From Pseudomonadota bacterium (GTDB lineage Bacteria > Pseudomonadota > Alphaproteobacteria > Rhizobiales > Xanthobacteraceae): DNA of 64,000 bases. The notes below the pieces were generated by a model. It worked only from the letters and a program-made list of their open reading frames with translations. It made no database searches and was not told the DNA's origin. The position numbers were made by a program, and so were the translations under genes. Every line of letters begins with the position of its first letter. Positions within the stretch are counted from its first letter, which is position 1. Location of the stretch: contig JAEWHT010000452.1 in the NCBI GenBank assembly GCA_023387695.1, forward strand, positions 1-64,000. The letters are read 5' to 3'. Shown one piece after another: positions 25,866 to 34,600 of the stretch.

Positions 25866-26998
25866 CGCACCTGCTCCAGAAACATGCTGACATGAGACGA
25901 CAGCACCCCGCCGTCGCCATGCAAGAGCGCGATCGAGGCATCTCGCACCTGGCGATTCGTCGCCCGCCCCGTCATCTGCAAATGCGCCTCGACCAGATGC
26001 GCCATGGCGCCGCCGACGCCGCAATGGCCGTAGCTGAGCAGGCCACCATGGGTGTTGAGCGGCATGGCGCCATCGCGGCTGAAATGGCCGGAGCGCACAC
26101 GAGCAGCCGCCTCGCCACGGCCGGCAAGCCCGAGATCTTCCAGCAGCATCGCCAGCGTGATGGTAAAACTGTCGTAGATCGCGGCGTAGCGCACGTCGGA
26201 GATTGAAAGACCAGTCGCCTCCTTGGCGCGCGCGATGGAGATTTCGGCGCCGAGTTCGCTCAACGCCGGCGCGGCGGTGACATGCTGATGCGTATGCGCT
26301 TGGGCACAGCCGCGGATGCGGACGCCGGCATCCCCGGTCCGCTCGCGGCTGATGACGAAGGCAGCGCCGCCGTCGGAGACCGGACAGCAATCCAGTAGCT
26401 TGAGCGGCATCGCGACCGGTTTTGAGGCCATGACGTCGGCAACCGTGATGGGCTCGTGAAATTGCGCGCCGGGATGGGTGCAGGCGTGGGCGCGCATCAG
26501 CACGGCGAATTCGGCAAGGTCTTCTTCGGTCACGCCGTATTCGTGCATGTAGCGGGTGGCGACCAAGCCGTAATAGGCGGGAATGGTCGGCCCGAGCGGC
26601 ACCTCGTAGTCGGGATGTCCGACCTGCGCCAGCGCCTGGATCGAGGCGTCGCGGCTCTGCCCTGTCAGGCGGTTCTCGCCGGCGACGACGAGCACGTTGC
26701 GGCAAACACCCGATGTGACGAGGTGGTGCGCGAGCATGGTCATCGCAAGCCCCGTTGCACCACCGACCTGGACGGCGTGGGCGTAGGACGGGCGGATACC
26801 AAAATGTTCGGCGAACACGGTTGACAGCATGATGTGCGGCGAGACGGTGGAGTAGCCACAGAGAATGCCGTCGATCTCGGCGCGCTTGAGCCCGGCATCG
26901 TCGAGCGCGGCTTGCGCGGCCTTGCTCATCAGGTCGAGCGAGGATGAGCCTTCGTGTTTGCCGTAGGGCGTGAGGCCGACGCCGGTGATGAAGCTCAT
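25862..26998 (-). CDS. Thiolase-family protein (SCP-x/lipid-transfer type)
   Basis: 378 residues starting MSFITGVGLTPYGK. The region GGATGLAMTMLAHHLVTSG replaces the usual CGSG nucleophile stretch with a GGATG-type sequence, typical of the SCP-2-like thiolases that pair with DUF35 proteins. Later parts (NTHGGLLSYGHCGVGGAM) match the C-terminal His/Cys region. GGAG precedes the ATG at 26998; the frame upstream overlaps the CoA-transferase gene without homology. The missing N-terminal cysteine suggests it may not be a classical thiolase by itself. Possible role in side-chain or aromatic degradation. Confidence 0.85.
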   Translation of the reverse strand: MSFITGVGLTPYGKHEGSSSLDLMSKAAQAALDDAGLKRAEIDGILCGYSTVSPHIMLSTVFAEHFGIRPSYAHAVQVGGATGLAMTMLAHHLVTSGVCRNVLVVAGENRLTGQSRDASIQALAQVGHPDYEVPLGPTIPAYYGLVATRYMHEYGVTEEDLAEFAVLMRAHACTHPGAQFHEPITVADVMASKPVAMPLKLLDCCPVSDGGAAFVISRERTGDAGVRIRGCAQAHTHQHVTAAPALSELGAEISIARAKEATGLSISDVRYAAIYDSFTITLAMLLEDLGLAGRGEAAARVRSGHFSRDGAMPLNTHGGLLSYGHCGVGGAMAHLVEAHLQMTGRATNRQVRDASIALLHGDGGVLSSHVSMFLEQVR

Positions 26999-27008
26999 GA
27001 GGTACTCC

Positions 27009-28208
27009 CTACTCCGGCGCCGAGCGCGTGACGCCATCGCGGACCATGGCGGCGATCTCATCCTGGGAGTAGCCGATCTCGCGCAGGATCTCCGCGCCAT
27101 GCTCGTTGAGGCGTGGCGCCAGCCGCTCGGGCTCAGCCTCGGTCTCTGACCAGGTCGCCGTCACCTTCATGCTGCGGATCGGACCTTCGGTCGGATGGTT
27201 CACGACCGGGAAGAAGCCAGTCGCCTCGAGATGCTCGTCGTGCAGGATCGACGCGAGATCATGCATCGGCATGACAGGTACGTCGGCCTTGGTCAGCAGC
27301 TCGATCCACTCGGCCGTGGTGCGCGTCTCGAAGATGCGGGCAAGCTCGGCATAGACGACGTCGATATTGGCGGCGCGGCCGGCGAAATTCGCAAACTTGG
27401 GATCGGCGCGCAGATCGTCACGACCTGTCGCCTTGAAGAAATTCTCCCATTGCTTGTCATTGTAGACGATGACGCTGAGATAGCCGTCCGAGGTCTTGTA
27501 GGGCCTGCGGTCACGCGAGAGGTGGCGGGCATAGCCGCCCTTGTCGAGCGGCGGTTCGTAGGTGAGCCCGCCCATATGATCTCCCATGACGAAGCCGGCC
27601 ATGGTCTCGAACATCGGAATGTCGACGCGCTGGCCACGGCCGGTGCGGTCGCGGTGCACGAGGCTGGCGCAGATCGCGCCAACGGCCGTGAGGCCGACGA
27701 TGCGGTCGACCAGCGCGTTCGGCACGTAGCGTGGCACGCCGTCGCCGGTCTGCGCCATCAGCGCTGGGAGCGCGGTGGCACCCTGGATCAGATCGTCATA
27801 AGCGGGCTTTGCGGCATACGGGCCGTCCTGCCCGAAGCCGAACACGCCGGCATAGACGAGCCGCGGATTGATCGCGGAGACGACGTCGTAGCCGAGCTGA
27901 AGCCGCGCCATCGCCTGCGGACGGACGTTGTAGACGAGAACATCGGCGTCCTTCAGCAGCCGCAGCACCGCATCACGGCCGGCGGGCTTCTTGAGATCGA
28001 GACAGATCGAGCGCTTGCTGCGGTTGGTATTGAGGAACACCGGGCCCATGCCGGCGTGCCGCATCGGGCCGATCAGGCGGGTGACGTCGCCATCAAGCGA
28101 TTCCACCTTGATCACGTCGGCACCGTAGTCGCCGAGCATCTGGGTCGCATAGGGACCCATCAGTACGGTGGTCATGTCGACGACCTTGATGCCCTTCAGC
28201 GGCCCCAT
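27009..28208 (-). CDS. CaiB/BaiF-family (class III) CoA-transferase
   Basis: A 399-residue family III CoA-transferase. Signatures include the N-terminal VVDMTTVLMGPYATQMLGDYGADVIKVE, shown by its core GPYATQMLGDYGADVIK, the GDVTR segment, and NRSKRSICLDLK. Such enzymes move CoA between carboxylic acids. The start at 28208 is preferred because GGGAGG would overlap the ATG two codons earlier. It leads a three-gene operon with the thiolase (10-base gap) and the DUF35 protein. Confidence 0.92.
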   Translation of the reverse strand: MGPLKGIKVVDMTTVLMGPYATQMLGDYGADVIKVESLDGDVTRLIGPMRHAGMGPVFLNTNRSKRSICLDLKKPAGRDAVLRLLKDADVLVYNVRPQAMARLQLGYDVVSAINPRLVYAGVFGFGQDGPYAAKPAYDDLIQGATALPALMAQTGDGVPRYVPNALVDRIVGLTAVGAICASLVHRDRTGRGQRVDIPMFETMAGFVMGDHMGGLTYEPPLDKGGYARHLSRDRRPYKTSDGYLSVIVYNDKQWENFFKATGRDDLRADPKFANFAGRAANIDVVYAELARIFETRTTAEWIELLTKADVPVMPMHDLASILHDEHLEATGFFPVVNHPTEGPIRSMKVTATWSETEAEPERLAPRLNEHGAEILREIGYSQDEIAAMVRDGVTRSAPE

Positions 28209-28324
28209 TCGCATCCTCCCGATTGCGCAAGCTCAAGGCGGCCCGCGATTTCGGTCCAGCTAAGGGTAGTCGCACCGCGCGCGCAAGGGCGGCCGGCGTA
28301 TGGCCGCATGCGTCGCGCGGTCTG

Positions 28325-28531
28325 CTATTTCTTCTGACGGGATTCGCGGATTTTCATGAGACGATCGAGTTCGTCGTTCTGCTGGTTGATGCGGTCGGCG
28401 ATGCGCGACTCGCTCTGCTCGCCCGAAGCGGCGGCAGCCTGCTCGATCAGCTGGCGAATATTATCCTCAAGGATCGCGATGCGATCATTGAGGGCGTCCA
28501 GCGACAGTGAATCTTCGTAGTCATTGCTCAT
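28325..28531 (-). CDS. Small coiled-coil protein of unknown function
   Basis: 68 residues, highly charged and helical, with heptad-like leucine/isoleucine spacing (LDALNDRIAILEDNIRQLIEQA) and a second helix (RIADRINQQNDELDRLMKIRE). CAGGGA precedes the ATG at 28531; an upstream in-frame start at 28588 adds 19 non-conserved residues. It resembles short SlyX-like or regulator-type coiled coils, but I cannot assign a function. It stands alone, downstream of a repeat. Confidence 0.7.
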   Translation of the reverse strand: MSNDYEDSLSLDALNDRIAILEDNIRQLIEQAAAASGEQSESRIADRINQQNDELDRLMKIRESRQKK

Positions 28532-28605
28532 GATGCATTCCCTGCAAATCAATGGGAGCATTAAGGCGGGCTGAAGCCGGCCCACCATGATCTAACGCAA
28601 AGGCC

Positions 28606-28719
28606 GTAGGGTGGATTAGCCAAAGGCGTAATCCACCTCTTTACTTTCCACTTGGACGCAGAAGAGGTGGGTTACGCCCGCGCCTGCGCTTCGCGCAGCC
28701 ACCAGCTAACCCACCCTAC
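28606..28719. repeat. Palindromic repeat, family 2, copy B
   Basis: Begins GTAGGGTGGATTAGC and ends AGCTAACCCACCCTAC, as copy A at 7207-7294 does. It is longer because of an insertion near GCGCCTGCGCTTCGCGCAGC, itself a small hairpin. It lies between the small coiled-coil gene and the thiolase. Confidence 0.88.
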
Positions 28720-28724
28720 GAGAG

Positions 28725-29894
28725 CTACTTCAGCGGCTCCAGGACCGAGACGTAATTCGCCACCGCCGCACCGCCCATATTGAAGATGCCGCCAAGCTTG
28801 GCGTTCTTGAGCTGCATGCCCTCGGGCGCCTGCCCTGCGAGCTGCATCGCGGTCATCACATGCATGGAAACCCCGGTGGCGCCGATCGGATGGCCCTTGG
28901 CCTTCAGGCCGCCGGACGGATTGACCGGCAGCTTGCCGTCCTTGAGCGTCCAGCCCTCCTTGATGGCGCGAGCACCCTGCCCCCTCGGCGTCAGACCCAT
29001 CGCTTCGTACTCGATCAATTCGGCGACGGTGAAGCAGTCATGGGTCTCGACGAAGGAGAGATCGCTCAGCGTCACTCCCGCTTGCTCCAGCGCGCGCTGC
29101 CAGGCGACGGTGCAGCCCTCGAACTGGAGGATGTCGCGCTTGGACATCGGCAGGAAGTCCTGGGCGTGCGCGGTGGCGCGGAAGCCGATCGACTTGCCCA
29201 TGGTCTTGGCTGTCTCGGCATCGGCAAGCACCAACGCGGCCGCGCCGTCGGAGACCAGCGAGCAGTCGGTGCGCTTCAGGGGACCCGCGACGTACGGATT
29301 CTTCTCGCTTTCGGCGCGGCAGAAGTCGAAGCCGAAATCCTTGCGCATCTGGGCGAAGGGATTGGCGACGCCGTTCTTGTGGTTCTTGGCCGCGATCAGC
29401 GCCAGCGCATCGGACTGGTCACCGTATTTCTGGAAATAGGAGCTGGCGATTTTGCCGAACACGCCGGCGAAGCCGCCGACAGTATCGCCGTCCTCAGGCA
29501 GGTAGGACGCCTTGAGCAGGTTCTTGCCGATCTCCGGGCCCGGGGTGCGGGTCATCTGCTCGACGCCGACGACCAGCACGATCTTGGCTGCACCCGCGGC
29601 GATCGCACGCAGGCCCTGGTGAACGGCGGCGGAGCCGGTGGCGCAGGCATTCTCGACGCGGGTCGCCGGCTTGAAGCGCAGCTTCGGGTCGGCCTGCAGC
29701 ACCAGCGAGGCGGTAAAATCCTGCGCCGAGAAGCCGGCGTTGAAATGGCCGAGCACGATTTCGTCGACATCGGAGGCCGAAATGCCGGCATCGGCCATCG
29801 CCTCATTGGCGACGCGGGTGACGAGGCTTTCGACGGTTTCGGTGTCGAACTTGCCGAACGGCGTATGCGCCCATCCGACGATGCTGGCGGTCAT
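28725..29894 (-). CDS. Acetyl-CoA acetyltransferase (thiolase family)
   Basis: 389 residues. The catalytic cysteine is in RVENACATGSAAVHQG, the second-half residues in the VETHDCFTVAE and KAKGHPIGATGVSMH segments. CAGGGAGA precedes the ATG. The protein belongs to the SCP-x-like thiolase branch (ENACATG rather than KVCGSG). It is 61 bases downstream of the KDPG aldolase on the same strand; whether it belongs to that operon is unclear, as its biochemistry is unrelated. Confidence 0.9.
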   Translation of the reverse strand: MTASIVGWAHTPFGKFDTETVESLVTRVANEAMADAGISASDVDEIVLGHFNAGFSAQDFTASLVLQADPKLRFKPATRVENACATGSAAVHQGLRAIAAGAAKIVLVVGVEQMTRTPGPEIGKNLLKASYLPEDGDTVGGFAGVFGKIASSYFQKYGDQSDALALIAAKNHKNGVANPFAQMRKDFGFDFCRAESEKNPYVAGPLKRTDCSLVSDGAAALVLADAETAKTMGKSIGFRATAHAQDFLPMSKRDILQFEGCTVAWQRALEQAGVTLSDLSFVETHDCFTVAELIEYEAMGLTPRGQGARAIKEGWTLKDGKLPVNPSGGLKAKGHPIGATGVSMHVMTAMQLAGQAPEGMQLKNAKLGGIFNMGGAAVANYVSVLEPLK

Positions 29895-29955
29895 GGTTTT
29901 TTCTCCCTGAGGGTCTTTTACCTGACCTAAGTCTTAGCCCAGGGATGGCAAGACT

Positions 29956-30606
29956 TCACGCAGGTTTAAGGGCCTGGAGGGTGCGCTGGCAGATGGCAGT
30001 TATGCCGGCCCAGTTCCCAGCCTTGATCTCGGCTGTGGGGCACAACCAGGAACCGCCGACCGCGACGACATTGGGCTCGGCGAGCCAGGTCGCCGCATTG
30101 GCCTCGCCGACCCCGCCGGTCGGGCAGAACCGCACGTTCGGGAACGGCCCACCAAGGGAGCGCAGCCCCTTGATGCCGCCGGCCTGCTCGGCCGGGAAGA
30201 ACTTTGCGACATCGAAGCCATGGGACAGCGCCATCATCAGCTCGGACGCCGTGGCAATGCCCGGCGCAAACGGGAGGGAGCTGTGCGCGGCGGCCTTCAG
30301 AAGGTCAGGAGTCAGCCCCGGGCTGATGCCAAACGCGACGCCGATCTTCTCGACACGGGTGAAGTCGGCCGGATTGAGAATCGTACCGATGCCGACGACT
30401 GCGTCGGGGACTTCGGACATGATCGCCCGCGCGGCCTCGATTGCAATGGGGGTGCGCAGGGTCACCTCCAGTGTGCGGACGCCGCCGGCCACCAGCGCTT
30501 TCGCCAGCGGCACGGCATCCTGAATGCGCTCGATGGTCAGGACGGGAATAACGGTCGCGGCCTTGAACAGCGCGACGAGGTGGTTCTGTTGGGCGGTCGT
30601 GGGCAT
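29956..30606 (-). CDS. eda: 2-dehydro-3-deoxy-phosphogluconate aldolase
   Basis: Cleaves KDPG to pyruvate and glyceraldehyde-3-phosphate, the final Entner-Doudoroff step. 216 residues, the usual size. The Schiff-base lysine is in DVAKFFPAEQAGG (near residue 136), the catalytic glutamate in LEVTLRTP, and the phosphate-binding CPTGGV region follows. It is the last gene of a minus-strand run that starts at the ABC ATPase, directly after a KDG kinase, so the two form a KDG-to-KDPG-to-triose route. Confidence 0.94.
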   Translation of the reverse strand: MPTTAQQNHLVALFKAATVIPVLTIERIQDAVPLAKALVAGGVRTLEVTLRTPIAIEAARAIMSEVPDAVVGIGTILNPADFTRVEKIGVAFGISPGLTPDLLKAAAHSSLPFAPGIATASELMMALSHGFDVAKFFPAEQAGGIKGLRSLGGPFPNVRFCPTGGVGEANAATWLAEPNVVAVGGSWLCPTAEIKAGNWAGITAICQRTLQALKPA

Positions 30607-30637
30607 CTCAGGAATCTTTTCGTCTCACTTCGTCGCT

Positions 30638-31627
30638 TTACTTGGTCGCTTGACGCGTGGGCGGAACGCGGTGCCGCTTCTTCGGCGGCATGGCATAGCC
30701 CGGAATGATGGCGCCGGGATAGCAGATCACAACGCTTGCGAGCCGATGCCCGGCCTGGGCGGCCTCGATCGGATCGGAACCGCCGAGCCGGGCGGCGATA
30801 TAGGCGGCGGCGAAGCTGTCGCCTGCCGCGGTGGTATCAACGACTGGCTTGGTCATGGGTTCGGCTCGGACCTCATAGGAAGCCCCAGGAAAGCGCAGCA
30901 TGCTGACAGGCTCGGCAAGGCGGAACACCAGCTCGGGCGTCGGGATGCGGGCCATCAGCTGTTCACGGCTCTCGCCGGGATAGAGCGCAAGCAGATCCTC
31001 GGTCGAGGTCAGCACGATGTCGGCAGCGGCAAAGGCCGCGGCAAACACCTCGCGCGCGACATCGCGATCGGGCCAGCCGCGCGCACGGAAGTTCGTGTCG
31101 AACACAAAGCGCGTGCCGAGCAGGCGCGCGCGCTTGATCGCCGCGAACAAGCGATCGCGACCCGCGGCGTCGTAGATCGAGAGCGTGATCGCCGAGAGAT
31201 AGACGATGTCGTAGCTCATCAGCGAATTGAGGAGCTCATCGGTCTCCGGCAGGCTCATCAGCTGCCGCGCCGCCGCACTGTCGCGCCAGTGGAAGAACTG
31301 GCGCTCACCTTTGGCATCGAGCTGGATCATGTAGAGGCCGGGCAGCTTGCCCGGCAGCCGCACGACACGTCGGGTGCCGACGCCCTCGGCATTCCAGGCT
31401 GCGATCATCTCCTCGCTCATGCCGTCGTCGCCGAGCGCGGTGAAATAATCGACCTTGACCTCGAGCCGCGCCAGATACACCGCCGTGTTGAGGGTATCGC
31501 CGCCGAAGCCGCGCGAGAACAAGCCACCGCCCTGCCCGGTGGAATGTCCTCCTTGGGCCTGCCGGAGCTCGACCATGCATTCACCGATGCAAGCAACGCT
31601 CGCCATCGTCAGATCCAGGCTGTTCAT
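30638..31627 (-). CDS. kdgK: PfkB-family 2-dehydro-3-deoxygluconate kinase
   Basis: Phosphorylates 2-keto-3-deoxygluconate to KDPG. PfkB-family features are the N-terminal CIGECMVEL, the sugar-binding FGGDTLNTAVYLAR, and the C-terminal anion-hole motif DTTAAGDSFAAAY with the catalytic aspartate. The start may instead be the ATG seven codons downstream (31606), where the conserved part begins. It lies between denD and eda, and that pairing with eda is the main reason to call it a KDG kinase. Confidence 0.88.
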   Translation of the reverse strand: MNSLDLTMASVACIGECMVELRQAQGGHSTGQGGGLFSRGFGGDTLNTAVYLARLEVKVDYFTALGDDGMSEEMIAAWNAEGVGTRRVVRLPGKLPGLYMIQLDAKGERQFFHWRDSAAARQLMSLPETDELLNSLMSYDIVYLSAITLSIYDAAGRDRLFAAIKRARLLGTRFVFDTNFRARGWPDRDVAREVFAAAFAAADIVLTSTEDLLALYPGESREQLMARIPTPELVFRLAEPVSMLRFPGASYEVRAEPMTKPVVDTTAAGDSFAAAYIAARLGGSDPIEAAQAGHRLASVVICYPGAIIPGYAMPPKKRHRVPPTRQATK

Positions 31628-31635
31628 CGGTTACG

Positions 31636-32622
31636 TCAGGCGACGAAATTCCCGCCGAGTTCGTCTTCGATGTGGATGCGGATGATATCGTCAAAAGTTT
31701 TCTCGGCGGTGGTGAAGCCGAGCTCAAGCGACCGCTTCGCATTGAAATTGCGCGGCCAGCCGCCGACGATGCCGACGATGAACGGATCCGGCTCCCGCTT
31801 GATGCGCGCCGCGACCTTCTCACCCGCAACGCGCTTCAGGGCGGCGATCTGCTCGCCGACCGTGGCCGACAAGCCGGGCATGGTCAGATTGCGGCGCGGG
31901 CCGACCGTAGCAAGGTCCATGGTGCCGGCATGCAGCAAGAAGCCGACAGCCGAGCGCGGCGTGGCGTGCCAGTGGCGAACATCCTCAGACACAGGGAGGA
32001 TCGCTTCCTTGCCGGCCAAGGGCTCGCGCAGGATGTTGGAGAAGAAGCCCGATGCCGCCTTGTTGGGCAGGCCAGGCCGGATGCAGATGGTCGGCAGGCG
32101 GATGCCGATGCCGTCAAGGAAGCCGCGGCGCGAGTAATCCGCGAGCAGCAGTTCACCGATCGACTTCTGGGTGCCGTAGCTCAGGAGCGGGGTGTGGAAG
32201 AACTCGTCGTTGATCGCGTCCGGGAACGGCGCGCCGAACACGGCGATCGAGGACGTGAAGACGACGCGCGGCTTATAGCCACCGCCGACGAGCCTGATCG
32301 CGTCGAGCAGCATCCGTGTGCCATCGAGATTGATGCGGTAGCCCTTGTCGAAATCCAGCTCAGCCTCGCCCGAGACGATGGCGGCGAGATGGAAGATCAC
32401 GTCGGGACGGCCGGCGATCAGCTTCTCAGCCGCGCCGGCAACTGCGAAATCGCCCGAGACGGTCTCGACGGGAAAGCCAGCCTTCTCCGGCTTCTTGGGC
32501 TCGACCACGTCATGCATGGTCAGCTTGGTGATGTCGCTCTTGCCGAGGCGGCCATCGCGCAAGAGACGTTCACACAGTTTGCGGCCGACCATGCCGGCAG
32601 CGCCCAGAACCAGAATGTGCAA
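31636..32622 (-). CDS. NAD-dependent SDR-type dehydrogenase, D-erythronate dehydrogenase-like
   Basis: A 328-residue extended SDR. The N-terminal motif is GAAGMVGRKL (residues 7-16) and the catalytic Tyr-x-x-x-Lys is in SYGTQKSIGE. The overall form is that of the DenD/NAD-dependent epimerase branch that oxidises D-erythronate in four-carbon sugar-acid catabolism. The start is a rare TTG, supported by AAGGAG seven bases upstream and by the N-terminal Rossmann strand HILVLGAAG. The DUF1537 kinase and OtnC-type partners of known erythronate pathways are not in the window, so the substrate is open. Confidence 0.82.
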   Translation of the reverse strand: MHILVLGAAGMVGRKLCERLLRDGRLGKSDITKLTMHDVVEPKKPEKAGFPVETVSGDFAVAGAAEKLIAGRPDVIFHLAAIVSGEAELDFDKGYRINLDGTRMLLDAIRLVGGGYKPRVVFTSSIAVFGAPFPDAINDEFFHTPLLSYGTQKSIGELLLADYSRRGFLDGIGIRLPTICIRPGLPNKAASGFFSNILREPLAGKEAILPVSEDVRHWHATPRSAVGFLLHAGTMDLATVGPRRNLTMPGLSATVGEQIAALKRVAGEKVAARIKREPDPFIVGIVGGWPRNFNAKRSLELGFTTAEKTFDDIIRIHIEDELGGNFVA

Positions 32623-32647
32623 GAGCCTACTCCTTCTTATTGGCCGG

Positions 32648-32691
32648 AACGCGCCGCTCTTGAAACGTCCTTTGGGGAACGCTGGCGCGTT
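32648..32691. other. Intercistronic inverted repeat
   Basis: AACGCGCC (32648-32655) and GGCGCGTT (32684-32691) can form an 8-bp stem in the gap between the ABC permease and the DenD-like gene. No U-run follows on the minus strand. It may stabilise or separate the transport and catabolic parts of the operon. Confidence 0.5.
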
Positions 32692-32709
32692 TTCAGGCAG
32701 GCCCCGCGA

Positions 32710-33585
32710 TCATTCCTTCACGGCGCCGGTCATTGCCGACACATAGTACTCTACGAAGAAGGAATAAAGGATAACTACAGGGACCGAGCCGGTCAGGGCC
32801 GCCGCCATCAGGGCGCCCCAATGGTAGACGTCGCCGTTGACGAGCTCCGTGATGGCGCCGACCGGGATGGTCTTGTTCTCCGACGAGGAGATGAAGGTCA
32901 GCGCGTAGATGAACTCGTTCCAGGACAGCGTGAAGGCGAAGATGCCAGCCGAAATCACGCCCGGCAGCGACAGCGGCAGCGTGATTTTGGTCAGGATCTG
33001 GAGCCGCGTGGCTCCGTCGATCAGCGCGCATTCCTCAAGCTCGTAAGGAATGGTGCGGAAATAGCCCATCAGGAGCCAGGTGCAGAACGGAATCAGGAAG
33101 GTCGGATAAGTCAGGATCAGCGCCAGATTGCCGTCGAACAGGCCGAGCTGGAACACGATCGCCGCCAACGGAATGAACAGGATCGAGGGCGGAACGAGAT
33201 AGCCGAGGAAGATCGCCAGGCCCACATAGCGCGAGCCCCTGTAGCGCAGGCGCTCGATCGCGTAGGCCGCGCAGACACTGGCGAACAGCGAAATGAAGGT
33301 CGAGCACACCGAGACGATGACGGTGTTCCACATCCACAACGGATAGTCGGTGTCGAAGAACAGCTTCTTGATGTGCTCCAGCGTCGGATGCGCAATCAGA
33401 AACGGATTGTACTTCTCATAATCGTACATCTCCGCGTCCGGCTTGAACGTCGTCACCGCCATCCAGTAGAACGGGAACAGCAGGAAGAAGATGATCAGGC
33501 CGAGCGGAAGGTAGACGCGCAGGAACTTGCGCGGAAAACTCTCCAGATAATCCATTCCGACGCTTTGGTCGTCCACAGTGGTCAT
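32710..33585 (-). CDS. ABC sugar transporter permease (MalG type)
   Basis: Inner-membrane permease of a carbohydrate (CUT1) ABC importer, 291 residues with about six membrane segments. The EAA loop ECALIDGATRLQILTKITLP contacts the ATPase. The N-terminus has a hydrophobic first helix after a short cytoplasmic stretch. GGGAGGGA precedes the ATG. It starts two bases after the stop of the partner permease and pairs with it. Confidence 0.92.
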   Translation of the reverse strand: MTTVDDQSVGMDYLESFPRKFLRVYLPLGLIIFFLLFPFYWMAVTTFKPDAEMYDYEKYNPFLIAHPTLEHIKKLFFDTDYPLWMWNTVIVSVCSTFISLFASVCAAYAIERLRYRGSRYVGLAIFLGYLVPPSILFIPLAAIVFQLGLFDGNLALILTYPTFLIPFCTWLLMGYFRTIPYELEECALIDGATRLQILTKITLPLSLPGVISAGIFAFTLSWNEFIYALTFISSSENKTIPVGAITELVNGDVYHWGALMAAALTGSVPVVILYSFFVEYYVSAMTGAVKE

Positions 33586-33587
33586 GC

Positions 33588-34535
33588 TCAGTCCCTCCCG
33601 CCCTGCTGCCAGCGGGACCGCTGAAGACCAAAGAAGCTCAACAGGATTGCAGCGACCAGGAACGGGATCATCGCATTCGAGATCGCCGCACCCTCGCCGA
33701 GATTGCCGCCGGTGATGGCGCGCTGGAACGACAGCGTCGCCATCAGATGCGTCGCATTGATCGGGCCACCGCGCGTGATCGTGTAGATGAGCTGGAAGTC
33801 GGTGAAGGTCATCAGCACCGAGAACGTCATCACCACAGCAATGATCGGTGACAACATCGGCAGCGTGATGTGACGGAAGCGCTGCAGATTGGTGGCGCCA
33901 TCGAGATTGGCGGCCTCGTAGAGCGAGGGCGAGATGGTCTGCAATCCCGCCAGCAGTGTGATCGCCACGAACGGCACGCCGCGCCAGATATTGGCGAGCA
34001 CGACCGACCAGCGCGCATTCCAGGGATCGCCGAGGAAATCGATGTAGTGCGTCAAGAGGCCCGCCTTGATCAGCACCCAGGAGATGATCGAGAACTGGCT
34101 GTCATAGATCCACCAGAACGCGATCGCCGACAGCACGGTCGGCACCACGAAGGGCAACAGCACGATGGCGCGGACCATCGACTTGAACGGCAGCCGTTCG
34201 TTGAGCAGCAGAGCGAGATAGAGTCCGATCGCGAATTTCACGATGCTCGCGAACACCGTGTAGAAAATGGTGTTGAAGACCGACAGCCAGAACACGCTGT
34301 CCTTGGACAGCGAGACGAAGTTCGCGAAGCCGATGTAGCGACCAACGCCGCCGATCTTGGTGTCGGTCATGCCGAGCCAGAAACCAAGCGCCAGCGGGTA
34401 AGCGAGAAACAGAATCAGAATGGCGATCGCCGGCACCATGAACATGGCACCGAGAAAGTTTCGGCTCTCAAAAGCCCTGGTCCAAAGACTGCTGCGCTTG
34501 ACCTGCGCACCGATGGGCTCGGCCATAACTGCCAT
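33588..34535 (-). CDS. ABC sugar transporter permease (MalF type)
   Basis: Second CUT1-type permease, 315 residues. Around six hydrophobic segments are visible, with an EAA loop YEAANLDGATNLQRFRHITL. GGGGAG precedes the start. It lies between the binding protein and the MalG-type permease; a strong hairpin sits in the gap before it. Works with the ATPase and binding protein encoded upstream. Confidence 0.92.
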   Translation of the reverse strand: MAVMAEPIGAQVKRSSLWTRAFESRNFLGAMFMVPAIAILILFLAYPLALGFWLGMTDTKIGGVGRYIGFANFVSLSKDSVFWLSVFNTIFYTVFASIVKFAIGLYLALLLNERLPFKSMVRAIVLLPFVVPTVLSAIAFWWIYDSQFSIISWVLIKAGLLTHYIDFLGDPWNARWSVVLANIWRGVPFVAITLLAGLQTISPSLYEAANLDGATNLQRFRHITLPMLSPIIAVVMTFSVLMTFTDFQLIYTITRGGPINATHLMATLSFQRAITGGNLGEGAAISNAMIPFLVAAILLSFFGLQRSRWQQGGRD

Positions 34536-34561
34536 GTCGGACTCCCCTCAAAGAACGACAA

Positions 34562-34591
34562 CGGCGGCGTCCGGCAAACCGGACGCCGCCG
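34562..34591. other. Strong intercistronic hairpin after the binding-protein gene
   Basis: CGGCGGCGTCCGG (34562-34574) and CCGGACGCCGCCG (34579-34591) form a perfect 13-bp GC-rich stem with a four-base loop CAAA. It lies between the binding protein stop and the permease start. Such hairpins often protect the binding-protein mRNA and raise its level over the permeases. Confidence 0.75.
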
Positions 34592-34600
34592 CGTAGCGCA

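Noticed and set aside
25866..26705. Extension of the DUF35 frame upstream of 25865
   Set aside because: The extension is a shadow of the thiolase gene; the ATGA overlap marks the real start.
31672..33624. 650-codon plus-strand open frame
   Set aside because: Lies antisense to denD and the permease genes; low complexity, charged, no domains.
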